From Cytophagales bacterium UBA2561 (GTDB lineage Bacteria; Bacteroidota; Bacteroidia; Cytophagales; Thermoflexibacteraceae): DNA of 61,271 bases. Shown here piece by piece: positions 35,824-45,300 of this stretch (the stretch's first letter is position 1; each line of letters starts with the position of its first letter). A program made the translations under genes and the position numbers. The notes beneath the pieces were generated by a model, which saw only the letters and a list, made by a program, of their open reading frames with translations, had not been told where the DNA came from and did no database searches. The stretch lies in NCBI GenBank assembly GCA_002340355.1, contig DDLX01000009.1, positions 1 through 61,271 on the forward strand, given 5' to 3'.

Positions 35824-38682
35824 TTAGAAAATACTATACGTAAGACTTAAACTAAAATTGATTCCTTTCTTATAAGTGATGATTTCTTGCTCACGCAAAA
35901 CTTCAAAGGTGTTTAAGTCTAAAATTTCTTGCTCTTGACGAATGGCAGGATTGAGGATATTTCGAGCTGTGAATTTTGCGCCCCACTGGCGTTTAGTTCC
36001 AAACTTAGAAGATGCCGTAAAGTTAAGTGTTCCGTAAGGCAACTCAAAAATGTCTCCTAGACCATTTACTCCGATTCCGTAAATTCGGCGACCAAAAATA
36101 TTATAGGCTACTGAAAAATTATAATCAACTTTGGTAGCAAATTTTTCATAACTAATATCTGCATTAAATAAATATCGTGAAGCTCCGACCAAATCACGAT
36201 CTCGTAAACCTGTCAAGTCCAAGTTTTGAAATTCTAAACGAGTTACATCCGCAAATTTCACATTAGAAGACAATAACGAGAGGTTCGTATTGAAAAAGAA
36301 ATTATCCAATGCTTCCGAAATTAGACCTAAGTTTTGACGTATTTCGATTTCTGCACCAATCAAAGAAGCTTGGTCGGCATTGGTATAAGTGATAGTTGGT
36401 GTACCCGACGGAACCCCTACTGTAACAATTGGCGCATCCAATAACTTAGCAAATAAACCTAAAGCTAACAATCCATTCCTTCGAGTATATCGCTCATAAC
36501 GAAAATCGAAGTTTAAGTTATAGCCATTTTCAATACCTGGATTACCTACTTGTAAGTAGTTACCAAAGTTAGGAACATAACGGAAAGGAGCAATTTCTTT
36601 GAAGTCAGGTCGAGATACAGTGCGACTACCCGCTAGACGGAAAATATCTTTTTTGCTGGCACTATATCGGAATGAAATTGCAGGAAAAATATCACTAGAT
36701 TCAATACGTGTTACATCTGGCGTATTAGGATTTGATAAGTAATAGCTTACTTCTTGATTAGCATCCTCATAACGCAATCCAATGTTCATATCTAATACGT
36801 CTGAAATTAGTTCAGTTTTGAAATTAACAAAAGGAGCAATTACTTCGATACTTGCATCATAACCATCTCCCTGAACAGGATCTTCCTGAACACGTAAGAC
36901 ATCATTATAGACATTCACATCTGAAATCAAATTATCAATTTCATAAATACCAACGCGCTCCTCTGGAAATAAATTACGGAAAGCATTATTATCTTGTATG
37001 CTGTGGTTAAAACGGCGGATGCTTTGTGTCCGATCTCGATTTTTATAATCTACACCTACCTCAACTGACATTTTATCTGCTGTTTCTCCAAGGTCATTAT
37101 CGCCTCTTTTTAAGGCATAATTTATTTTGGCACGCCCTGAGAATTCTTGGTCTTCAAACTCAATAAAAACTCGTTGATTATTCCGAGCATCATTTTTTGT
37201 AAATAAATATGATTCAGAATCTTCCCATTCAGGGGCATAATCTAAAATAATTTGTCTACGGTCAGGCTCTGAACTAGTCGCATTACTTAACGAACCACCT
37301 AAATTAACAGTTAATTTATCAAATTTTCCTGTATAATCAAATTGATTAGCTAATAAAATATAATCTTTGTAAGTAATTCGGCGAACGTAACGTTTATCCT
37401 CAAAAGAGTCAAAGAAGAAACCTCTATCTTCTCGAACATTATTTTCACTCAAATGGGTGTAAAGGTTATAAAGACGAAGGTCATGGTTCTCTTTATATTT
37501 CAAAGCAATATTTGCCAAACCTGAGAAGTTCGTATTAAAATCGTAAATATCTGATTTAAAATCAACTTGGGCATTTCCTGTATTTTCAAGTCGTACAAAT
37601 CCACCTTCTTGAATCACACTACTTGCTCCATAATTCGCATTTAATAATAAACCAATTCCCAAATCATCATTCACATCGAAGAAATTCGTATAAGAAATAG
37701 AAGCATTGTGATTTAAAGGAGCAGAAATACTTTCAGGATCCCAGCTTGTATTATAAATTTGTTGTTGTCCTTCTAAATTTCGAGAATTAAAATCAAGGGG
37801 CTGTCCTGTAAATGGGCTTAAATATTTAGCATCAAGAGTACTAGTAGTATTACGATCCTTATTAAAACCTAATACATCATTCGAACGAGCAGGATCAGAA
37901 AGGAAATCTTTAAACGTAGTTTGTGTATTCATACCAATACCAAAACTAATATCAATTTGTTGCTCATCAGTGAATGATTTAGTCAATAGATTAACAGATG
38001 CACCCGTAAAATCACCATAGTAACTAGGGGAAAAGTTCTTAACAACATCTAAGTTTTGGATAATATCTGTAGGGAAAATGTCATATGGTAACACTCGTTT
38101 ATCAGGATTTGGTGAAGCTACTGTAAATCCATTCAGATAACTTCCGTTATAACGGTCTGCCAGTCCACGTACTACTACAAATTTAGAGCCTTGTACTGAA
38201 AGTCCTACAACACGTTTTAGACCTGCTCCTGCATCACTTGCCCCAATTTTAGCTAATTCCATTGCTCCGATATTCTGTACCATCAAGCTGGCGGCTTTTC
38301 TATCAACCATTAACATCTCTGAAGAACCTCTATCTGCTTGAGCCTCAACAGTTACACCGTCCATTAATTGGGAGTCTTCACTGAGTTGCATATTCAGAGT
38401 AACTACCTCATCTGCTGCGATAGTCAATTCAGTGACCTTAAATTGTTGATACCCCACAAAAGAACAAACAACCGTATAAGTACCTGGGGCAATTGTAAAT
38501 TGGAAATTTCCAAAAATATCTGTTGCTGCTCCAATGCCCTGCCCCTCAACCATGATATTCGCTCCAATAATTTCTTCACCTGTATTTTTATCGGTGACTT
38601 GTCCTTTGACAGCTCCTTTCTGTGCCCACACAGAAAAACTAATACAAAAGACACTCAACAGCAAAGTTAGCTTTTTCATCAT
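35824..38682 (-). CDS. TonB-dependent outer-membrane receptor with carboxypeptidase-regulatory domain
   Basis: 952 residues. Signal peptide to VWAQ, then a carboxypeptidase D regulatory-like domain (KGQVTDKNTGEEIIGANIMV...DIFGNFQF) at about 22-110, a plug domain (KIGASDAGAGLKRVVGLSVQ, FVVVRGLADRYNGSYLNG) and a 22-strand-type barrel that ends in an aromatic residue (SLTYSIF). It imports an unknown ligand with energy from TonB/ExbBD. No SusD-like partner is adjacent; the partner candidate is the beta-helix lipoprotein downstream. The plug sequence is of the iron-siderophore-like or OmpS type seen in Bacteroidota. A TAGCTTTG box lies 42 bases upstream. Confidence 0.94.
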   Translation of the reverse strand: MMKKLTLLLSVFCISFSVWAQKGAVKGQVTDKNTGEEIIGANIMVEGQGIGAATDIFGNFQFTIAPGTYTVVCSFVGYQQFKVTELTIAADEVVTLNMQLSEDSQLMDGVTVEAQADRGSSEMLMVDRKAASLMVQNIGAMELAKIGASDAGAGLKRVVGLSVQGSKFVVVRGLADRYNGSYLNGFTVASPNPDKRVLPYDIFPTDIIQNLDVVKNFSPSYYGDFTGASVNLLTKSFTDEQQIDISFGIGMNTQTTFKDFLSDPARSNDVLGFNKDRNTTSTLDAKYLSPFTGQPLDFNSRNLEGQQQIYNTSWDPESISAPLNHNASISYTNFFDVNDDLGIGLLLNANYGASSVIQEGGFVRLENTGNAQVDFKSDIYDFNTNFSGLANIALKYKENHDLRLYNLYTHLSENNVREDRGFFFDSFEDKRYVRRITYKDYILLANQFDYTGKFDKLTVNLGGSLSNATSSEPDRRQIILDYAPEWEDSESYLFTKNDARNNQRVFIEFEDQEFSGRAKINYALKRGDNDLGETADKMSVEVGVDYKNRDRTQSIRRFNHSIQDNNAFRNLFPEERVGIYEIDNLISDVNVYNDVLRVQEDPVQGDGYDASIEVIAPFVNFKTELISDVLDMNIGLRYEDANQEVSYYLSNPNTPDVTRIESSDIFPAISFRYSASKKDIFRLAGSRTVSRPDFKEIAPFRYVPNFGNYLQVGNPGIENGYNLNFDFRYERYTRRNGLLALGLFAKLLDAPIVTVGVPSGTPTITYTNADQASLIGAEIEIRQNLGLISEALDNFFFNTNLSLLSSNVKFADVTRLEFQNLDLTGLRDRDLVGASRYLFNADISYEKFATKVDYNFSVAYNIFGRRIYGIGVNGLGDIFELPYGTLNFTASSKFGTKRQWGAKFTARNILNPAIRQEQEILDLNTFEVLREQEIITYKKGINFSLSLTYSIF

Positions 38683-38723
38683 ACTTTTTTCTTCAATGAA
38701 TTAGTTTGCTTAATTTTCGGGTG

Positions 38724-38731
38724 CAAAGCTA
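38724..38731 (-). promoter_or_regulatory. Candidate -7 box for the TonB receptor gene
   Basis: TAGCTTTG on the minus strand is an exact TAnnTTTG box 42 bases upstream of the start codon. No TTG at the standard distance, so an activator may be needed. Confidence 0.4.
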
Positions 38732-38980
38732 ACTTTTGATTTATTTTTATCTTGTTTCTGCAAATTAAGTTTATGTTACAAAATCATCAAAAATATAATA
38801 ACTATTTGATTAACAGTATATTATTAAGCATAATAAGGAAACTATTCTAAGTAGAGTTCAGTATCTCGCATTTTTTTCGAAAAAAAATCGAAATTTTTCA
38901 GCTAATTCCTTGGTAGATTCCTAAAAGTTTTTCATCTTTGCATCGCAAAACGGGATCGACCACGATTCCTTAAAGCATTT

Positions 38981-39065
38981 AGAGAGTTGGCGGAGTGGTC
39001 AAACGCGGCGGTCTTGAAAACCGTTGTGCCGCAAGGTACCGGGGGTTCGAATCCCTCACTCTCTG
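38981..39065 (+). tRNA. tRNA-Ser (anticodon UGA)
   Basis: The acceptor arms AGAGAGT (38981-38987) and ACTCTCT (39058-39064) pair perfectly, with discriminator G39065. The anticodon loop CTTGAAA gives TGA, reading UCA serine codons. A long variable arm (class II) and a GGTTCGAATCC T-arm are present. CCA is not encoded. A strong terminator follows at 39095. Confidence 0.95.
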
Positions 39066-39094
39066 CAAAATTTTTGTAAATAGAAAAAATCTAA

Positions 39095-39126
39095 GCGACT
39101 CATCATCATAATGAGTCGCTTTTTTG
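39095..39126 (+). terminator. Terminator of the tRNA-Ser transcript
   Basis: GCGACTCAT (39095-39103) pairs perfectly with ATGAGTCGC (39111-39119), followed by a run of T residues. Confidence 0.88.
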
Positions 39127-39265
39127 TTGTTGTATAAAACCAGAACTCTTTTAAAAATAAAAGAGTATCAAACTTTCCAAAAGTTCCAATCCACTTTTTA
39201 AATTGTTTTGATAAGCCCAATAAGTGGATTTCTACTTAAATTTGCTTATTCAATCTTGTCATTAA

Positions 39266-41050
39266 ATGGTGCATTCCAAATCTATAGCGGTATTACCTTT
39301 TTCAAATCTTAGTAGTAGTGAAGCCAGTGATTATTTTAGCGATGGCATCACGGACGAAATCATCAATGCCTTGAGTAAGATTCAAGGGTTGAGGGTCATT
39401 GCACGCACTTCATCTTTTGCCTACAAAAATAAGTCAATTGATGTCCGAAGAATAGGTTATGAATTGGGAGTAGAAAGTATTTTAGAGGGTAGTATCAGAC
39501 AATACAAAGAGCAAGTCAGAATTTTGGTAGCCTTGGTACAGACCGATAATGGTTCACAAATTTGGTCAGAAAGTTTTGACAGAAATTTGGAAGATATTTT
39601 TGCCTTACAAGATGAGATTTCTTTATTGATTGCGGATAAAATCCGTGAAAGCTTTGGGCATTTAGAGATTCAAGAGCATTTGGTAGAAGCTCCTACCAAA
39701 AATATAGAAGCGTATGATTTGTATCTCAAGGCTCGTTATCAGCACCTGATGTGGGATGGACAAGGCATTCGTAATGCAGTCGGACTTTATGAAAAGTGTT
39801 TAACAATAGAACCTACTTTTGCTTTGCCTTATTTTGGGTTGGGTTATAGTTATGCGATGTATGGTTCTTGGGGAAATAATAAAGATTTGTTGAAACTTTC
39901 AGAGCATCATCTCAAAAAAGGTTTTGATTTGGATGATCAATCTTATTTAGGATATTTTGGTAAGGCAACTTTACACTTTTGGGGGAAATGGGATTTCATC
40001 AATGGGCATAAGTTCTTTCAGAAAGCAATACAGCTTAATCCCGCTTACACCGAAGCCGAAGAAGGACTTTGTGAACTATATACTGCCATTGGCTACTTTG
40101 AAGAAGCACATAAAAAAGCTGATAATATATTAAAAATTAATCCTTTATCTGCTAATCATTATTTCACTAAAGCCAATATTTATTATTTATCCAAAAACTT
40201 TCCGAAAGCGGTGGAATGTCTGGATACAGCTTTAAAAATTAATCCAAAATTTACACATCCCATTGCACTGTTGCAGCTCTGCTATATTCACTTGAAAGAA
40301 TATGAAAAATTAGATATTTTCTTAAATCAAAATCCTTTTGTAGAAAGACCTGACGAATGTAGGGTATTATATCAATTGGTCAATCCAGAAGAAAATATAG
40401 GTATTGATATCAATAAAGCAAGCTTAATGATAAAAGAAGATTTTGGAGTTACACTTTTTCCTTGGCAACTTTTCTTATTGGTTCACTTGGGCAAGCACGA
40501 AATGGCATTAGATTTTTTAGAAGAAAACATCAAAACACGGACAGGACAAATAATTAATTTCATGAATACTCCTTTGCTTGAACCACTATGGCACTATTCG
40601 AAATTTCAAGATTTAGTACAATCCGTTTTTGACAAAAAATCACTTCCTCCAAAACAAGCGAAACAAGTACAAATTAAAAATCCTAAAGCCTTAATGTCCG
40701 TTTCTGAAACTGCCATAGTTTTAGAAAATTTAAGTAAAGGTATGCAAGAAGAAAAGTGGTTTCAAAATACTTCCCTTTCATTACGAGAGCTTGCCAAATA
40801 TTTGAGCATCAATGCTAACAAGCTTTCTTGGCTTATCAATGATAAAACAGATAGAAATTTTAATGAGTATTTGAATTCATACCGTTTGCAAGACTTTCAA
40901 GAAAAAGCCCTCAATCCTAAAAATGCACATCTTACACTTTTGGGCTTGGCTTATGAAAGCGGTTTTAATTCTAAGAGTGTTTTCAATTCATTTTTCAAAA
41001 AAGAAACAGGAATGACTCCAAAGGCTTGGGTAAAGGCTCAACAAAGCTAA
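39266..41050 (+). CDS. FlgO-like / TPR / AraC-type fusion transcriptional regulator
   Basis: 594 residues, no signal peptide and no membrane segment, so cytoplasmic. Residues 1-130 form the TolB-N/FlgO-like module often found beside adenylate cyclases (IAVLPFSNLSSSEASDYFSD, GITDEIINALSKIQGLRVIA). TPR repeats follow at about 140-330 (AVGLYEKCLTIEPTFALPYF, AVECLDTALKINPKFTHP). The C-terminal 100 residues are an AraC-type double helix-turn-helix (LSLRELAKYLSINANKLSWL, LTLLGLAYESGFNSKSVFNS). It would sense a protein or small molecule via the TPR part and bind DNA. Two direct-repeat pairs lie just downstream, before the exported protein gene at 41250, a likely target. Confidence 0.9.
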   Translation: MVHSKSIAVLPFSNLSSSEASDYFSDGITDEIINALSKIQGLRVIARTSSFAYKNKSIDVRRIGYELGVESILEGSIRQYKEQVRILVALVQTDNGSQIWSESFDRNLEDIFALQDEISLLIADKIRESFGHLEIQEHLVEAPTKNIEAYDLYLKARYQHLMWDGQGIRNAVGLYEKCLTIEPTFALPYFGLGYSYAMYGSWGNNKDLLKLSEHHLKKGFDLDDQSYLGYFGKATLHFWGKWDFINGHKFFQKAIQLNPAYTEAEEGLCELYTAIGYFEEAHKKADNILKINPLSANHYFTKANIYYLSKNFPKAVECLDTALKINPKFTHPIALLQLCYIHLKEYEKLDIFLNQNPFVERPDECRVLYQLVNPEENIGIDINKASLMIKEDFGVTLFPWQLFLLVHLGKHEMALDFLEENIKTRTGQIINFMNTPLLEPLWHYSKFQDLVQSVFDKKSLPPKQAKQVQIKNPKALMSVSETAIVLENLSKGMQEEKWFQNTSLSLRELAKYLSINANKLSWLINDKTDRNFNEYLNSYRLQDFQEKALNPKNAHLTLLGLAYESGFNSKSVFNSFFKKETGMTPKAWVKAQQS

Positions 41051-41062
41051 TTTTCACCCAAA

Positions 41063-41102
41063 AAAGTCCCATATCTCACTTCTAAAGTCTCACATCTCAC
41101 TT
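41063..41102 (+). repeat. Two direct copies of a 19-bp sequence
   Basis: AAAGTCCCATATCTCACTT (41063-41081) and AAAGTCTCACATCTCACTT (41084-41102) differ at two positions and are spaced 21 bases apart, i.e. two helical turns. AraC-family regulators bind such same-face direct repeats. They lie between the AraC fusion gene and the exported protein gene at 41250. Confidence 0.6.
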
Positions 41103-41166
41103 TAGTACGATTACCGCATCTTTTTACTCTACTTTTGAATTGTCAATTTGACAGAATCAGAGAATA

Positions 41167-41190
41167 TTCTGTTGGCTGTTCTGTTGGCTG
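41167..41190 (+). repeat. Tandem 12-bp duplication
   Basis: TTCTGTTGGCTG occurs twice in immediate succession (41167-41178 and 41179-41190). It sits 60 bases before the ATG of the gene at 41250. It may be a regulatory site or a simple slippage duplication. Confidence 0.6.
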
Positions 41191-41249
41191 ATGACTTGAC
41201 AACAACAAAGAAACCTTAGTCTAAATTTTTCACATGAAAACTCATAAAC

Positions 41250-41900
41250 ATGAAAAATCTATTAACGATAGTTTTATTTTTTTGTACACTTGGAACTTTT
41301 GCTCAAACTAACTCACCAGAGGGTAAAAAAACTGAAGTAGCCCATAAGTATAGGGTAAGTATACCTTATTTTGTTCCTGAAGGGCTTATTGAGAATTCTT
41401 GGGATGAGCGAACAAGTACACAACACTTAGAGCTTCATATAAAACGCAATCTGGACAATAAGAACATCCTAGGAGTGAAGCTTACCAGATGGCGATTGTT
41501 TCAACCCATGGGAATCACGTGGTGGGATGGTATTTTGGATAAGTTAGAGTCAGAAAGTGAATTCTATCCGGGCTATGTGCGAGAAATAGGTATAGGAGTA
41601 ACCTACCAACGCATGCTTTGGAAAGGGCTTTTTGGAGCTGTTGAAGTTCTACCGCAATTTCAAACCTATTTCGACCTTGACGATAACAAAATTGGAAATG
41701 ATTTTAAACTTTATACTTCATATCATCTTGGCTATCATATCGGTTTTGGTAAGAAAAAACGATTTTTCATAGAACCACAGGTGAATTGTATGCTCTGGAT
41801 GCTTGATAACAATGCTCCTGATGGATTTAAGGAGTTGGACGATAAATGGAGAAACTACTTTCTTTTTGAGCCACAGATTTACTTAGGGTGGAGTTTCTAA
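41250..41900 (+). CDS. Exported outer-membrane beta-barrel-like protein
   Basis: 216 residues. Signal peptide MKNLLTIVLFFCTLGTFAQ. The mature part alternates polar and apolar residues in strands (IGIGVTYQRMLWKGLFGAVE, LYTSYHLGYHIGFGKKKRFF) and ends FLFEPQIYLGWSF, with a terminal Phe as in small outer-membrane barrels. Trp and Tyr are frequent, as in lipid-facing girdles. No named family recognised. It is placed downstream of the AraC fusion regulator and two direct-repeat pairs, so it may be its target. Confidence 0.78.
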   Translation: MKNLLTIVLFFCTLGTFAQTNSPEGKKTEVAHKYRVSIPYFVPEGLIENSWDERTSTQHLELHIKRNLDNKNILGVKLTRWRLFQPMGITWWDGILDKLESESEFYPGYVREIGIGVTYQRMLWKGLFGAVEVLPQFQTYFDLDDNKIGNDFKLYTSYHLGYHIGFGKKKRFFIEPQVNCMLWMLDNNAPDGFKELDDKWRNYFLFEPQIYLGWSF

Positions 41901-41926
41901 ACGATAATCAAAGACTGTCAAGTTTT

Positions 41927-41969
41927 TTCTACCCCAAACTCCTCTATATCAAGAGGGCTTAGGGTAGAA
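41927..41969. terminator. Two-tier hairpin between convergent genes
   Basis: TTCTACCCC (41927-41935) pairs with GGGTAGAA (41962-41969), and inside it CCTCT (41941-41945) pairs with AGAGG (41952-41956). There is no long T-run downstream on the plus strand, but T-rich sequence precedes it, so it may end either gene. Confidence 0.5.
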
Positions 41970-42032
41970 TCTAAAAATTTAAACTGTGATTATCATATTT
42001 CTTAGAAGAAAGATAAATCAGGATTCAAAAAA

Positions 42033-43043
42033 CTATTCTACTGTAACTTGTTGCCCACAATTTTGATTAGCACTAATTATCAGCGTTCCTTGACTTGCCG
42101 ATGAATTACCACTAAAACTATAATACTGATTCTTTTTGCAATCACAACGCCCACTTCCATTTGCTGATACACGAGAACCATTACTTGAGCCTTCGGCATA
42201 GATATAAATATCTCTTCCTGTTCGGTTGTTAACGGTTGTATAATTTTGCTGTTGATGTTGAGCAAAATATTGATTATTTTCTTTAATCCGCTTGTATTCT
42301 GCCGAATTGTACCAGTCATCACGTTGTTTATTAATCGCACCTATGATTAATTTTCTGGTCGCTTCAATATTTTCTTCAAAACGTTTATTATCAGTATTCT
42401 GTAACCATTTTGCGTAAACTTTTTGCTGTTTTGCATAGGCTTGGTCTAAATACTTTTGAAGTATTTTGTGAGGCTGTAAGGCTTCCATCTTTTTAGGAGA
42501 TTTCATTACCTCTTTCATCAGTTTTAATCCAGTTAATCTTTTTTCTTGGAATTCCAATACCATTTTTAACTCATAATTGTCCTTGTCTTTCCAATCTTCA
42601 AGAACATAAATTCGACCATCAAGAAATACCAAGCGATGGACATCTGAATAGCGGTTTATTCTTGGAGCAAAACCTATTTCTTCTTGCATGGTTTTATTTC
42701 CTTCAAAGACCTTTTGCACATACGTTATTGGAAAAGCAAGATTACCCGTCAAGTACATTTTCTTTTTATATCCATCGCTTGAACGATCTGCATTTTCTCC
42801 AAAATACAGATAAACTTCTTTATGCTTTCCATCAATTCGATAGTCCTTGATATCTACAATTTCATACACTAAACTACTTAAACCTCCTTGATATTTTCCT
42901 TTATCATCCCGTTTCGTTAAATAAGGTCTGTAACTTCCAATTTTAATTGTAGCTAATTCTTCGGTTTGATGTTTGACATCTTGAGAAATCCCTTCATATC
43001 CCAAAAACAGAAGGCTGAAAATGAGAACTAATGTTGTCTTCAT
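42033..43043 (-). CDS. Secreted protein of unknown function
   Basis: 336 residues. Signal peptide ending GYEGISQ. The N-terminal half is mixed (YRPYLTKRDDKGKYQGGLSS, LVYEIVDIKDYRID); residues 175-270 are Lys/Gln/Glu-rich and helical (KILQKYLDQAYAKQQKVYAK). The C-terminus is a Gly/Ser/Asn-rich beta segment with three Cys (GRCDCKKNQYY, NQNCGQQVTVE). I recognise no family and no catalytic motif. It lies downstream of the LytS/LytTR pair on the same strand, 96 bases from it, so it may be co-regulated. Confidence 0.75.
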   Translation of the reverse strand: MKTTLVLIFSLLFLGYEGISQDVKHQTEELATIKIGSYRPYLTKRDDKGKYQGGLSSLVYEIVDIKDYRIDGKHKEVYLYFGENADRSSDGYKKKMYLTGNLAFPITYVQKVFEGNKTMQEEIGFAPRINRYSDVHRLVFLDGRIYVLEDWKDKDNYELKMVLEFQEKRLTGLKLMKEVMKSPKKMEALQPHKILQKYLDQAYAKQQKVYAKWLQNTDNKRFEENIEATRKLIIGAINKQRDDWYNSAEYKRIKENNQYFAQHQQQNYTTVNNRTGRDIYIYAEGSSNGSRVSANGSGRCDCKKNQYYSFSGNSSASQGTLIISANQNCGQQVTVE

Positions 43044-43139
43044 GATTGTTTTATTTTGTTTAACTGACGTAAAACTATCATGAAATTATCAGGTAGAAAG
43101 TAGCAAATTTCTGAAAGGATGATTTGAGTTTCTAAAGGC

Positions 43140-43886
43140 TCATATATTTTGAATAATGCCCAAAAACTCCTCTCTTCTATCTTTAGAAATAGATACCGCT
43201 TTATTATTCTCCATTAAAATATATCCGCCGTCTCTTTTTATATATTCTTTGAGATAAGAAAGATTAATGAGATAAGAGCGGTGAGGACGGTAAAAAAAAC
43301 TAACTTTTTGCAACAATTCAACAAAATATTTGAGCGGTTTACTTACAAGGATCATTTCATTTTCGATAGTACTAACTTTAGTGTACATTCCATCAGCCTC
43401 GAACATGATTATTGATTGAATTTCGATAAATTTAATCCCATCACTATATGGTAAACCTATTTTCTTATGAGCAGATTCAAGATTATTTTTTAAGTCCGTA
43501 AGACGTTCAACAATGGTTCGTTTATTAATATAAATCATGGCTCTTTCCACTGCTACGATAAGTTTATCAGGACGAAGTGGTTTTAATAAATAATCAATAG
43601 CGGATAACTCGAATGCCTGTAGAGCATACTGACTGTAAGCGGTCGTAAAAATAATTTCAAAATCACGTTGTTTGATTGGTATAAAATCCAAAATTTCAAG
43701 TCCCGAATATTCAGGCATTTCTACATCCAAGAAAACTAACTGCGGTTTTTCTTTTTTTATCAACTTGATTCCTTGTAATAAACCATCCGCCACAAAGATC
43801 TTTGTGACTTGAGGACAATTCTCTTCTAAAAGCACTTCGAGCAATTTTCTGGCTTTGGGTTCATCGTCTATAATAAGTATAGTCAT
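43140..43886 (-). CDS. LytTR-type response regulator
   Basis: 248 residues. The receiver domain has the acidic pocket IIDDEP, phospho-acceptor Asp54 (VFLDVEMPEYSG), Thr in IFTTAYSQYALQAF and Lys in YLLKPLRPDKL. The C-terminal LytTR DNA-binding domain spans about 145-245 (IMFEADGMYTKVSTIENEMI, FYRPHRSYLINLSYLKEYIK). It is co-transcribed with the histidine kinase gene, which ends nine bases before it, and forms a LytS/LytR-type two-component system. Confidence 0.96.
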   Translation of the reverse strand: MTILIIDDEPKARKLLEVLLEENCPQVTKIFVADGLLQGIKLIKKEKPQLVFLDVEMPEYSGLEILDFIPIKQRDFEIIFTTAYSQYALQAFELSAIDYLLKPLRPDKLIVAVERAMIYINKRTIVERLTDLKNNLESAHKKIGLPYSDGIKFIEIQSIIMFEADGMYTKVSTIENEMILVSKPLKYFVELLQKVSFFYRPHRSYLINLSYLKEYIKRDGGYILMENNKAVSISKDRREEFLGIIQNI

Positions 43887-43895
43887 TCTTTATGT

Positions 43896-45164
43896 TTATA
43901 AGTACGGAATGGTGAGGACTACTTTTGTACCTGAAGCTTTATCTTTCTCATAAAGATCAGTAATAATAATTTTGGCTTGTCTTTCTTTTTCCATATTCAT
44001 ATTAATTAATTGAAGTCGATTTTCGTTAGCTTTGGAAGCAAATGAGGTGTGCTTTCTTAATTTCTTTGCCTTATACTCTTCCGATTTCTTCCGTCCTACT
44101 CCGTTATCTATAATTGTACAAACTACCATTTTTGTTTGGACATTGATATCAAAATCAATAGACAAAATACGGTTATTTTTTCGGTGTAATAATCCGTGTT
44201 TTAAGGCATTTTCAACATAAGGTTGTATCAACATCGTAGGAATCATAATGCGCTCCAAACTTTGATGATGTTTATAGTTAATACAATAAAATAATGTATC
44301 CTCAAAACGTAATTTTTCCAATTCTAAGTACATCTCTAAACAAGCGATCTCTTCTTTCAAGGCAATAGCATCTTTCATACTATGATTGAGATATGCTCTA
44401 ATCAAATCAGCAAATTTACCTAAATAATCACTTGCGAGTCGTTTTTGATTTAAGATGATATATTCTTGAATGGAATTAAGCGCATTAAAGATAAAATGAG
44501 GATTCATCTGCGATTTTAGAGATTGCAGTTGAAGATCAGCAATTTCAAGTTTTTTTCTTTTTTCAAGTTCTTCATAAGCAACTAATAACTTTGCTTCATT
44601 CTTCGCATTCAGTTTTTTAAAGTAATTTATGATAGCATAGACACAATAAAACAGTACTCCAACAACAATAAATTGTGTTTTATTTGGATGATTTTCAGGA
44701 TATATATCCCAAAAATAATAGGGTGCAAAAAAACAGAAATACCCTAAAAGAGTAGCAATAATAGGAATTGTATTTTTCTGATAAATTGCTAAACATATCC
44801 CTGGAACAAGTAAAAAATAATACTCCGTATATATCCCTGGATTAACGGTACAAGTAGAAATATTGATATAGATGAATAAGTAGGCAATCCAGAGTAATTT
44901 AGCCGCATTAAAATAATGCTTTTGGTTGAGAATTAAAATAATAATTAGTTGTAACTGAGATATATATGCTGTTATATGAGCCGTTAATGGTTTATCTAAG
45001 AAAATTAAATCACTAATATAAAATACAAGACTTGCATGTAAACATATCAAGACATAAATATTAACAAGTTTTGTATATTTATTATTTATGTCCGAAAACT
45101 TTTTATTGGTTCCTGTATGTACTATTTTTTTATATATTTGAATTACTTTTTGCATTCTAATCAT
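43896..45164 (-). CDS. LytS-type membrane histidine kinase
   Basis: 422 residues. About six transmembrane helices in residues 30-180 (e.g. YVLICLHASLVFYISDLIFL, IPIIATLLGYFCFFAPYYF). A His_kinase (PF06580-type) domain follows, with the phospho-acceptor His in LKSQMNPHFIFNALNSIQEY and an ATPase domain with IQPYVENALKHGL and TIIDNGVGRKK. It should phosphorylate the LytTR regulator encoded next. The signal is unknown; no extracytoplasmic domain of size is present, so a membrane or small-molecule cue is likely. An alternative start is the Met at residue 4. Confidence 0.94.
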   Translation of the reverse strand: MIRMQKVIQIYKKIVHTGTNKKFSDINNKYTKLVNIYVLICLHASLVFYISDLIFLDKPLTAHITAYISQLQLIIILILNQKHYFNAAKLLWIAYLFIYINISTCTVNPGIYTEYYFLLVPGICLAIYQKNTIPIIATLLGYFCFFAPYYFWDIYPENHPNKTQFIVVGVLFYCVYAIINYFKKLNAKNEAKLLVAYEELEKRKKLEIADLQLQSLKSQMNPHFIFNALNSIQEYIILNQKRLASDYLGKFADLIRAYLNHSMKDAIALKEEIACLEMYLELEKLRFEDTLFYCINYKHHQSLERIMIPTMLIQPYVENALKHGLLHRKNNRILSIDFDINVQTKMVVCTIIDNGVGRKKSEEYKAKKLRKHTSFASKANENRLQLINMNMEKERQAKIIITDLYEKDKASGTKVVLTIPYL

Positions 45165-45300
45165 AAGATATAAGTAATAAATTTAATATTTATACGAGAA
45201 TATTTGAATTTCAGATTAAAATTACTTTTTTACAGCCCAAAAAATGTAGTATTCAAACAACTAAATACTGGTCAAATCAAAAATATATTTCTCAAAAAAT

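Noticed and set aside
38981..39250. tRNA-Ser as integration site of a mobile island
   Set aside because: No integrase, no repeated tRNA 3' end and a normal terminator follow directly; the neighbouring genes look chromosomal.
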